NCBI GenBank assembly: GCA_030433055.1
Contig: JAUILJ010000332.1
Location: 1-8,038 of the forward strand
DNA from: Polyangia bacterium
GTDB taxonomy: Bacteria; Myxococcota_A; Polyangia; Polyangiales; Polyangiaceae
DNA length: 8,038 nucleotides
Reading direction: 5' to 3'
The position numbers were made by a program, and so were the translations under genes. Each line of letters opens with the position of its first letter. Within the stretch, counting starts at the first letter, position 1. Of this stretch, positions 1 to 6,220 are shown one piece after another. The notes under the pieces were generated by a model that was given only the letters and a program-made list of their open reading frames with translations, searched no databases and was not told the DNA's origin.

Positions 1-882
1 GCGATTCTACATCCCCACGGAACGTCCACGCTGGAGGCGCCGCCGGGCGAAGGGCGGTTCCGCCTGTTCGTGCGCGGCGGCAGTACCCGCTCGCTGCTGG
101 TCCGAGAAGGGGCGCCGAAGCAGGTAAAAATCAGTCTTCGGGGGGAGGAATTCGACACCGAGGAAGAGCTCGAAGCCGGCCCGGGCGCGACCATCGAAAT
201 AAATTTCCCCGCAGATAATGAATCCCACATCAAGCTGGAGAGCCTGGTCTATCGCGACCAATCGGCGACCGCCCACGTCGTGAGCACGCTGGAGGCTTTC
301 CGCCGCCGCTTCGCGTCCCAGCTCTTGCGCCCGGGCCTGAGCCTGAAAGTTGGTCGGGTCGCCCTGCTCTTCACTGACTTGACCGACAGCACCGCGATGT
401 ACTCCACGCTGGGGGATGCTCGGGCGTTTCGTGTCGTGCTGGATCACTTCGACGTGCTGCGGCACATCATCTCAGAGCATGACGGCACCGTGGTCAAGAC
501 GATCGGCGACGCCGTGATGGCCGCGTTCGTCGACGAAGGCGCCGCGGTACGCTGCGCTGTCGACATGCACCGCGCCATGCCCGAGTTTCGTGCAACTCAG
601 CCCGACGCGAGCAGCGTCAAGCTAAAGGTCGGCGTCTACTCGGGGCCTTGTTACTCGGTGAACGCGAACAACAACCTCGACTACTTCGGACAGAGCGTCA
701 ACATTGCCGCGCGGTTACAGGGCAAGGCAGGCGGTGGTGAAATCGTGCTGACCGCGGACATCGCGAACAAAGCGCTCAAGCACGGCTGGCTCGGCAGCGC
801 GACCGCCGGGGACACGTTCAGCGCGGAGCTGAAGGGGGTCGCCGGCAGCATTTCCATGGTGCGCGTCCTCGTCGATGGCTGA
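1..882 (+). CDS. Class III adenylate cyclase with DUF5939-like N-terminal region (5' partial)
   Basis: Predicted to convert ATP to cAMP. The frame is open from the first base of the window, so the true start lies upstream; a GTG at 70 is an internal codon, not the likely start. The 293 visible residues hold about 115 residues resembling DUF5939, a region commonly found ahead of bacterial class III cyclase domains, then a complete cyclase domain. Catalytic positions can be read directly, counting from base 1: metal-binding Asp126 (in FTDLTDST) and Asp170 (in KTIGD), substrate-selecting Lys166 and Asp227 (in DYFGQSVN), and transition-state Asn234 and Arg238. The Lys/Asp pair is the one expected for ATP rather than GTP, and no catalytic residue is missing, so the enzyme is probably active. 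No membrane segment is visible in this part. The gene converges on regA with a 24 bp gap. The family call is firm; adenylate over guanylate specificity is inferred from residues. Confidence 0.92.
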   Translation, partial: AILHPHGTSTLEAPPGEGRFRLFVRGGSTRSLLVREGAPKQVKISLRGEEFDTEEELEAGPGATIEINFPADNESHIKLESLVYRDQSATAHVVSTLEAFRRRFASQLLRPGLSLKVGRVALLFTDLTDSTAMYSTLGDARAFRVVLDHFDVLRHIISEHDGTVVKTIGDAVMAAFVDEGAAVRCAVDMHRAMPEFRATQPDASSVKLKVGVYSGPCYSVNANNNLDYFGQSVNIAARLQGKAGGGEIVLTADIANKALKHGWLGSATAGDTFSAELKGVAGSISMVRVLVDG

Positions 883-906
883 GCCGCGACTCGCGCGCGG
901 TGCGAC

Positions 907-1458
907 TCAAGACAGCGGTGGGTATTTCTGAAGCTTGCGCTGGAGCGAACGTCGGTGGATGCCAAGGCGGCGTGCAGCCTCCGAGATGTTGCCACCGCAG
1001 TCGCTGAGAACTCGGTTGATGTGCTCCCACTCGGCGCGCGCCAAGCTGGGCGCCTTGGGTGCGTCCGTTGGATCACTCAGAGGCGCCTCAGCGTCACGCT
1101 GGAACGCGGCCAAGATCTCATCGGCGTCCGCCGGCTTCTGCAGGTAGTGGGTCGCGCCGAGCTTCACGGCGTCGATCGCGGTCGCGATGCTCCCGTAGCC
1201 GGTCAGCACCACGACCCGCATGCTGGGCTCGAGCTTTTTCAGTTCACGCACCAGCTCCAGCCCGGAGTGCCCTGGCATGCGCAGGTCCACGGTCGCTAGC
1301 TCGGGCGGGTCGTCATGGGCCAAGCGCATGGCTTCGTCGTAGTTGCTCGCCCCGCGCACGGAGAAGCCGCGATTCTTGAACGCCATCACCAGGCGATCCC
1401 GAAAGATCTCTTCGTCATCGACCACGAGGATCGAGGTTTGATGCAGATCGCCGTCCAT
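907..1458 (-). CDS. regA: RegA/PrrA/ActR-type redox response regulator
   Basis: Cytoplasmic DNA-binding response regulator, predicted partner of the upstream histidine kinase. At 183 residues it matches the usual RegA length of about 184. The receiver domain (about 9-120) has the acidic pocket Asp14-Asp15, phospho-acceptor Asp58 (VDLRMPG), Thr86 and Lys108 (in LQKP). A short Pro-containing linker (130-137) leads to a Fis-type helix-turn-helix (about 144-178) with the family signature WEHI...N-S-E-A-A-R-R-L-G-I-H-R-R-S-L-Q-R, close to that of alphaproteobacterial RegA. Cys154 lies where RegA proteins have a cysteine just before the helix-turn-helix. The linker lacks the run of four prolines typical of alphaproteobacterial RegA. 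The ATG at 1456-1458 is preceded by a GGAGG (1463-1467) four bases away, which supports this start. In known systems RegA controls respiration, carbon and nitrogen fixation and other redox-linked genes; the targets here are unknown. Confidence 0.93.
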   Translation of the reverse strand: MDGDLHQTSILVVDDEEIFRDRLVMAFKNRGFSVRGASNYDEAMRLAHDDPPELATVDLRMPGHSGLELVRELKKLEPSMRVVVLTGYGSIATAIDAVKLGATHYLQKPADADEILAAFQRDAEAPLSDPTDAPKAPSLARAEWEHINRVLSDCGGNISEAARRLGIHRRSLQRKLQKYPPLS

Positions 1459-1462
1459 CGTG

Positions 1463-1467
1463 CCTCC
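1463..1467 (-). promoter_or_regulatory. Ribosome binding site of regA
   Basis: A GGAGG on the minus strand, four bases before the regA ATG and inside the 29 bp gap after the regB stop. It fixes the regA start and shows that regA has its own initiation site rather than relying only on coupling to regB. Confidence 0.75.
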
Positions 1468-1487
1468 GTTGTCTTAACGCATCACGC

Positions 1488-2801
1488 TCAGGATGCCGTT
1501 TGGGCTGAATCTTCGCTGTGGGGGAGGAGCACCGTCGCGCGGGTACCCTCCCCTGGCTGGGACTGGATCAAGAGCTGGCCGCCCAGCCCTTCTACCACAG
1601 CTCGGGTCAAGAATAGGCCGAGGCCCATGCCTCGGCCCGGTTCTTTCGTCGTAAAAAATGGCTCCACCGCGCGGCGGAGCACCTCCTCGGACATGCCTGT
1701 ACCGCGGTCGACGACCTCGAAACGCCAGCCCGTCGCCAGCACGGCCACTTCCACCCTCACCCGCTTTTGCCCGGAGGAAGCATCGAGGGCGTTCTTGATC
1801 AGCCCGCGCAAGGCGCGCACCAGCGCCCGCTCGGGGACGCGTACGGCGTAGCCCTGAGCGTCATCGCTCAGCACCACGTCCACGCGCTGAGTTTCCTGCA
1901 AATTCTCCAAGGCTCGCTTCACGAGCAGCGGAAGCTCGAGCTGGCTCTGATTTTCCGCATGGGTGGTTCCGGAGTCGCTGGAGAGCTGAATCAAGATCTC
2001 CCGGCACCGCTCCACCTGCTCGCGGATGAGTCTTAGGTCACCGAGTAGGCGATCGTCCACCCCCGCTTGGCTCAGTTCGCGATCCAGTTCCTTCACGATC
2101 ACCGCGATGGTGGACAGTGGCGTCGACAGCTCGTGCGCCGCTCCTGCCGCGAGCGTGGCCAAGGACGCGAGCTGGTCGCTACGACGGGTGCGCTGTTCTG
2201 CCGCAGCCACTTCCGCCTCCCTTGAGCGCAGCGCCGCGTTCACGCGTTGCATGAAGTAGACGATGAAGGTCGCGCCCACCCCCAGCGCCACCCAGATCCC
2301 GTACAGGTGCGCCTTGAAGGGGATCCCATCGCCGCTCGCCATGCGCAGAGGCACGTTCTCGAAGAACAGCGCGCCCGAGCAAAACAGCGCCAGCAGGACG
2401 AGGCCCCAAGTCCATTTCGGGCGGACCACGAGCGCCGCCACCGCGATGTGGATCAGGTAGAGGAACGAGAACGGGTTCTGGGGTCCACCACAGAAGTAGA
2501 GCAGGAGCGTGAACAGCAAGAGGTCGAACGCGACCAACGCCACCAGCATCCGCTCGGAAACCTCGGGCTCCTGACGGAGCCAGCCGACGTATCCCAGGTT
2601 GCTCGTCAGCTCGAGCGCCAAGATCACCAACACCGGGAGCAGCGGTAGCTCGACCCCCATGAACCAGGTCACACCCGTGATCACGACGGCCTGGCCAAAC
2701 ATCGCGAACCAACGCATGCGTACCAACCAGGACAGGTTGATACGGAACGCATCCGCCGCAGGCGTTCCGCCCGGTGCGTGCAGGGCGTCCACGCCCCTCA
2801 T
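1488..2801 (-). CDS. regB: RegB/PrrB/ActS-type redox-sensing histidine kinase
   Basis: Inner-membrane sensor kinase of 437 residues, predicted to phosphorylate RegA in response to the redox state of the quinone pool. About six hydrophobic segments lie between residues 34 and 184, as in RegB. Residues 105-111 read GGPQNPF, matching the GGxxNPF quinone-binding motif of RegB. The H-box carries His223 (AAHELSTPLSTI), followed by Cys266 in the QVERCREIL stretch, the position equivalent to the redox-active Cys265 of Rhodobacter capsulatus RegB. The ATPase domain has the N box Asn336 (KNALD), the G1 box near Asp365 (DRGTG), the F box (PFFTTK, 381-386) and the G2 box (GRGMGLGL, 389-396). Nothing essential is missing. 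The ATG at 2799-2801 has only a weak GGGTGA-like sequence upstream. It is transcribed with regA; no senC-like gene lies between or beside them in this window. Redox sensing is inferred from conserved motifs. Confidence 0.93.
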   Translation of the reverse strand: MRGVDALHAPGGTPAADAFRINLSWLVRMRWFAMFGQAVVITGVTWFMGVELPLLPVLVILALELTSNLGYVGWLRQEPEVSERMLVALVAFDLLLFTLLLYFCGGPQNPFSFLYLIHIAVAALVVRPKWTWGLVLLALFCSGALFFENVPLRMASGDGIPFKAHLYGIWVALGVGATFIVYFMQRVNAALRSREAEVAAAEQRTRRSDQLASLATLAAGAAHELSTPLSTIAVIVKELDRELSQAGVDDRLLGDLRLIREQVERCREILIQLSSDSGTTHAENQSQLELPLLVKRALENLQETQRVDVVLSDDAQGYAVRVPERALVRALRGLIKNALDASSGQKRVRVEVAVLATGWRFEVVDRGTGMSEEVLRRAVEPFFTTKEPGRGMGLGLFLTRAVVEGLGGQLLIQSQPGEGTRATVLLPHSEDSAQTAS

Positions 2802-2969
2802 GGCGTGCGCTCACCCGCGGGGAACGACGGCTCATAACAAGGCAGCACGAAAGTCGAGGACCTCTCGGGAAGAGACAAGGCGCGGGATTGGTGCCACGGA
2901 AGCGCAGGCCCTGCCAGCACTGCACGCCGCGTTGCTGCACCCGGGGCGCCGTGATAGCTCATTTGCTGG
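2802..2969. promoter_or_regulatory. Divergent intergenic region between regB and the lipoprotein gene
   Basis: This 168 bp stretch must carry the start signals for regBA (leftward) and for the lipoprotein/MYXO-CTERM unit (rightward), since the genes diverge. I see no convincing small gene and no strong -35/-10 pair on either strand. A TAG at 2955-2957 closes the lipoprotein frame just upstream of its ATG. The role as a shared regulatory region is inferred from gene orientation only. Confidence 0.5.
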
Positions 2970-3989
2970 ATGTTTCGGCCCTCACTGCGTCGCCGACCGA
3001 AGCTCGCCGGCCCAGCCTCCCGGCGGAAAGCCACGGCGTCAGGCTATCGAGGCGTCACCCTGCTCGCTGCGAGCGTGGCCCTGGCCGCGTGCACCGTGGT
3101 GCTGGATTTTGGAGACGAGAAGCAACTCGTGTCGGACTCTGGGACCGCTGGCGTCGGGGGCAGCTCGAGCGCGGGCGCCGGCGGAACCGGAGGCCAGGCG
3201 GGAAGCGCCGGTTCAACCCCGGATGCCGCTGGCGGGACCGCAGGCGTCGCTGGGGGCGGAGGCGCTGCCGGAAGTTCTGGGGCGGGCGGCGTCCCCGCGG
3301 ACGCCGGATACTGCGCCACTGACGCTGCGCCAGCAGGCCCCGACTCCGGCGATCAGCTGTTCTTCTACTTCGACGCGAAAGACCAACCCGGCGGAACGAA
3401 CGACGGCGATTGCACCAAGGACGACGCTCGCCTGGTCCCGCTGGATGGCACGATGCCCGCCGACTGCGACTTTGTCTACGGGGTCGGCAAGGAATGGATC
3501 CAACTTTACCGCGAGGAATCGATAGCGTGTGTGGGCTGCCTGAAGCCAACACCGGACCTCTGGGTCGAGTTCCTGATGCAGTACAAGTTCCCCGTGTCTG
3601 GAGGCGGCACCATCGTGTTTCAGCCCCTCCGGGGCGCACCCCTCGCGTCGAATGCGACGCTCCCGACAGTCGTCATCGATGACCAACATCACCCAGGGCT
3701 GAAGTGTGGAAACACGGAGCGATACTCCCAGTTCAAGCTGATGGAGAGCCTGATTCTGATGTGGACTTACGAGTACGATTTCAAGGCCAGAGTCGGTCGC
3801 TTGTATCTGCGCAACACCAGCGAAGGCTACGCGATCGGACAGCTCACCGAACCCGATGTCGAGGTCACGTGCGAGTGCGACGAACCGGCGGATGGATTCT
3901 TTCTGCGCGGTATTCCAGGTACCGGTGAGCTGCTGTTCGATGAGTTCAGGGCCGCGGAGAATCACGGCGCCATCAACGACAGCTACTGA
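2970..3989 (+). CDS. Lipoprotein with Gly/Ala/Ser-rich stalk and Cys-containing body, function unknown
   Basis: I do not recognise the family. The 339-residue product has a long basic leader with two Arg-rich patches, a hydrophobic stretch (about 29-40) and a lipobox LAAC with lipid-acceptor Cys41, so it is predicted to be a lipidated envelope protein. Residues about 56-110 are a low-complexity Gly/Ala/Ser linker, probably a flexible stalk. The body (about 113-339) contains eight cysteines (115, 148, 166, 187, 190, 246, 301, 303), which could form disulfides outside the cytoplasm. Alternating hydrophobic stretches and a C-terminal LLFDEFRAAE stretch are reminiscent of concanavalin A-like jelly-roll domains, but this is only a hint. 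The ATG at 2970 is the only plausible start: an in-frame stop lies 13 bases upstream, and no other usable start precedes the lipobox. No strong ribosome binding site is visible. It is followed after 57 bp by the MYXO-CTERM protein gene, so the two are probably co-transcribed. Confidence 0.85.
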   Translation: MFRPSLRRRPKLAGPASRRKATASGYRGVTLLAASVALAACTVVLDFGDEKQLVSDSGTAGVGGSSSAGAGGTGGQAGSAGSTPDAAGGTAGVAGGGGAAGSSGAGGVPADAGYCATDAAPAGPDSGDQLFFYFDAKDQPGGTNDGDCTKDDARLVPLDGTMPADCDFVYGVGKEWIQLYREESIACVGCLKPTPDLWVEFLMQYKFPVSGGGTIVFQPLRGAPLASNATLPTVVIDDQHHPGLKCGNTERYSQFKLMESLILMWTYEYDFKARVGRLYLRNTSEGYAIGQLTEPDVEVTCECDEPADGFFLRGIPGTGELLFDEFRAAENHGAINDSY

Positions 3990-4046
3990 TCGGCTGGGCG
4001 ACAGCGCCCCGGCACCATCGACGACGGCCAGCGAATCGAGTAGTCC

Positions 4047-6146
4047 ATGCTCATGAGTTTGCTCTCGATGGCTCGGCGCGGGCTGCTTCTGAGTTCCGCT
4101 TGTGCAGGCGTCTCTTTCGGACTGACCTCGGTGGCTCAGGCGCAGGTGGTTCGCGCGACGGTCGTGATGCAATACGGCGACGTTCCCGCGAGCGGAGACG
4201 GATCCGCGATTGGGTCGCTTGGCTACCCCGACTCGACCCCCTCGGGGAAACCCGTGGTCGTCGGCTCGCTAACTACGGACAATGCCTACGTATGGGTTGG
4301 CGACCAGATAATCTGGCTGGGCTCTCAGGCGCCCACGCAACCGTATCCCGACGGAACCAATACTCAGGGGAGCGGCGGCGCAAACGATACAGGCAACTGG
4401 GTTTCGATCCTGAAGCTCAACAACCTCAGCACGATCTACACCGATCTTGGACCCCTGCTCTCGCTGGATGATCCGGCTCCAGGCTTTCCGGCAGGTAGGA
4501 CGATCTGGAACGTCAACCGCGCGACGATGGACACCTCCGGCGCGGCGTATTTCTACGCCAGCATCGCCGAGAGTGGCCTGACCGTCGGCACGGCGCTCTA
4601 TCGCTCCACCGACCGCACCATCGGGAACACCACACCGCTGCTCAAGACGGGTGACGACCTCGGTGGCTTCGTACTGGACCCATTTGGGGTCAAGACCTGG
4701 TACGCCGTCTCCCGCAGCGGGGGACACTACGTGGCCGTGGTTCACGCCGTGGGCACCGACGGGCTCGCCGTGGACGGCGCGCTAGCCCTCAAACAGGGCG
4801 ACTCCGACGGCGTCGAGGGCGTCTGGGACAACTTCGACTTCGTCGACATCAACTCGGGCGGCCACTACGTCGTCTCGGGAGACACCAGCGCGCCGACGAT
4901 CCGCGACGAGTTCGTCGCCTACGACGGAACAATTTCCGTACGGGAAGGAGACACGCTCGACGGCGTGGAGCTGCTCAACCCCGCGTCGGTGTTCGCCGTC
5001 AGTATCAACGACAAGGGCAACGTGGCTCACGCGTGGGGACACAACCCCGGTAGCTCACGCACGCTGTTCTACAGCTGTGATCCCACCAACCTGAAGAACT
5101 CCCGCAGGGTCGTCGGCGCAAACGATGAGCTCGATCTGGACGGCGACGGTAGCGCCGATGCGACCTTCAAGCGTCTGGACTTCGCCACCAACGTGGGCAA
5201 CGGCGTCCAGCTCAGCGAAAACGACGTGATCTACACCCGCGCGCAGTTGAACTACGGTGCCAGCGACATCCAGGCCATCATCGGCTTTCCAGTGACCTGC
5301 TGCGGTGACGGCAAGGTACAGAGCGGCGAAGACTGCGACGACGGCGGCGAGTCCGCGACGTGCAATGCAGACTGCACCGCGGTGGCCTGTGGCGATGGCA
5401 AGCTCAACGCCACGGCGGGCGAAGCGTGCGACGACGGCCCAACCGGTTCGGCAACCTGCGACGCTGACTGCACCATCGCGGAGTGCGGAGACGGCGTGAC
5501 CAATCCCGCCGCGAACGAGGACTGCGACGACAGCGGCGAGTCGGCCACCTGCAACGAGGACTGCACGACCGCGGTCTGCGGCGACATGAAGATAAACACC
5601 AGCGCCAACGAGGTGTGCGATCAGGGTGGAGTCGCATCGGCGACCTGCGACGCTGACTGCACTGCTCCGCGCTGCGGGGATGGCGAGCTGAATCAGCCCG
5701 CGGGCGAGACCTGCGACGACGGTGGTGCGAGCGCCACCTGCGACGCCGATTGCTCCGCGGTGGAGTGCGGTGACGGCGTGTTGAACACGGCCGCTGGCGA
5801 AGAGTGTGAAGACGCCAACTCCAGCGACGGCGACGGGTGTTCCTCCGCGTGCAAGCTCGAGGGGCAGGGCAATGGTGGGAGCGGCGGTAGCGCTGGGGCG
5901 GCTGGCGCTGGAGCGACCTCGGGTTCAGGCGGGGAAGGCGGCGCCGCGGGCGCGGGTGGTACTGCCGGCGATGGCGGTTCCTCGGGGAACGAGTCCGAGG
6001 GTGGAGCCGAAGATGACTCGGGATGTGGCTGTCGCCAGGCCGGCGCGCCGAGTCACGGAATGGCCCCCTGGTTGCTCCTGGCCCTGGGTTTGGGGGTGAG
6101 GCTCACCCGTAAGCGCCGAAAGACGGCGCGCGCAACGCAGCGCTAG
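4047..6146 (+). CDS. Secreted repeat protein with six Cys-rich repeats and MYXO-CTERM anchor
   Basis: A 699-residue exported protein, predicted to be anchored at the cell surface. A signal peptide (1-32) ends in AQA before Gln33. Residues about 33-415 contain spaced motifs of a [DSN]-x-[SK]-G-x-x type (161-168, 221-228, 268-274, 320-327, about 50 residues apart). This is suggestive of a tandem beta-repeat (DUF7453/NxxGxxAF-like) fold, which I could not confirm. Residues 363-371 form a DxDxDGxxD loop typical of calcium binding. Six Cys-rich repeats start at Cys419, 448, 480, 511, 543 and 574. A Gly/Ala/Ser stalk (about 606-655) leads to Gly659-Cys660-Gly661-Cys662, a hydrophobic stretch (about 673-686) and an Arg/Lys tail. 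That is the tripartite MYXO-CTERM signal, which a CAAX-protease-type myxosortase is thought to process at the cysteine. Starts at 4053 and 4068 are also possible; the signal peptide is kept in all cases. The ligand or activity is unknown. Confidence 0.9.
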   Translation: MLMSLLSMARRGLLLSSACAGVSFGLTSVAQAQVVRATVVMQYGDVPASGDGSAIGSLGYPDSTPSGKPVVVGSLTTDNAYVWVGDQIIWLGSQAPTQPYPDGTNTQGSGGANDTGNWVSILKLNNLSTIYTDLGPLLSLDDPAPGFPAGRTIWNVNRATMDTSGAAYFYASIAESGLTVGTALYRSTDRTIGNTTPLLKTGDDLGGFVLDPFGVKTWYAVSRSGGHYVAVVHAVGTDGLAVDGALALKQGDSDGVEGVWDNFDFVDINSGGHYVVSGDTSAPTIRDEFVAYDGTISVREGDTLDGVELLNPASVFAVSINDKGNVAHAWGHNPGSSRTLFYSCDPTNLKNSRRVVGANDELDLDGDGSADATFKRLDFATNVGNGVQLSENDVIYTRAQLNYGASDIQAIIGFPVTCCGDGKVQSGEDCDDGGESATCNADCTAVACGDGKLNATAGEACDDGPTGSATCDADCTIAECGDGVTNPAANEDCDDSGESATCNEDCTTAVCGDMKINTSANEVCDQGGVASATCDADCTAPRCGDGELNQPAGETCDDGGASATCDADCSAVECGDGVLNTAAGEECEDANSSDGDGCSSACKLEGQGNGGSGGSAGAAGAGATSGSGGEGGAAGAGGTAGDGGSSGNESEGGAEDDSGCGCRQAGAPSHGMAPWLLLALGLGVRLTRKRRKTARATQR
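5301..5852 (+). repeat. Six tandem Cys-rich repeats (CGDG...GE.CDD type)
   Basis: Coding repeats of about 29-32 residues start at bases 5301, 5388, 5484, 5577, 5673 and 5766. Each opens with CGD, has a GE.CDD-like core about 12 residues on, and closes with a C-x-x-x-C pair. Repeats 1-5 end in SATC-x-x-DC; only repeat 6 has the longer DGDGCSSAC ending. Repeat 4 is the most divergent (CGDM, and CDQ instead of CDD). A 20-base stretch is identical at 5454-5473 and 5643-5662 (ends of repeats 2 and 4), suggesting relatively recent duplication or gene conversion. Confidence 0.9.
6018..6143 (+). other. MYXO-CTERM sorting signal (coding)
   Basis: Encodes the C-terminal anchor of the secreted protein: Gly-Cys-Gly-Cys-Arg (cysteines at 6024 and 6030), a 14-residue hydrophobic segment starting near APWLLLALGLG, and a tail rich in Arg and Lys. 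This order is characteristic of myxobacterial surface proteins processed by myxosortase. The processing enzyme is not encoded in this window. Confidence 0.88.
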
Positions 6147-6193
6147 CACCCGAGCGGCGACCCAAGCCGGAGCACGCTACAGTTCGTCCTCGA

Positions 6194-6212
6194 GCTAGCG
6201 AAGGGAGCTAGC
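6194..6212. terminator. Weak hairpin between convergent genes
   Basis: GCTAGC at 6194-6199 can pair with GCTAGC at 6207-6212 around a seven-base loop. It sits in the 74 bp gap between the converging MYXO-CTERM and MCE genes, where a bidirectional terminator would be expected. The stem is only six base pairs and no T tract follows on either strand, so this is a weak candidate. The same place shows a nine-base direct repeat GAGCTAGCG at 6192-6200 and 6205-6213. Confidence 0.2.
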
Positions 6213-6220
6213 GGCCGCAG

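Noticed and set aside
884..900. Possible CCGCG/CGCGG stem-loop between the converging cyclase and regA genes
   Set aside because: The stem is only five base pairs in very GC-rich sequence with no T tract, so chance is a sufficient explanation.
2831..2857. Candidate sigma70-like promoter for regB (TCGACT, 15 bases, TATGAG on the minus strand)
   Set aside because: Each box matches the consensus at only four of six positions and the spacer is short, so it is not distinguishable from background.
2179..2940. 253-codon minus-strand frame overlapping the 5' half of regB in another frame
   Set aside because: The regB frame contains every expected kinase motif. The overlapping frame is Arg/Gly/Pro-rich and featureless.
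3126..3300. Gly/Ala-rich GC-dense stretch considered as a possible non-coding repeat or low-complexity insertion
   Set aside because: It stays in frame with the lipoprotein gene, and a similar Gly/Ala/Ser linker occurs in the neighbouring secreted protein, so it is best read as a coding stalk.
3213..4172. 319-codon open frame on the minus strand opposite the lipoprotein gene
   Set aside because: The plus-strand product has a lipobox, stalk and conserved-looking cysteine pattern, while the minus-strand product has no signal or motif. It is a shadow frame.
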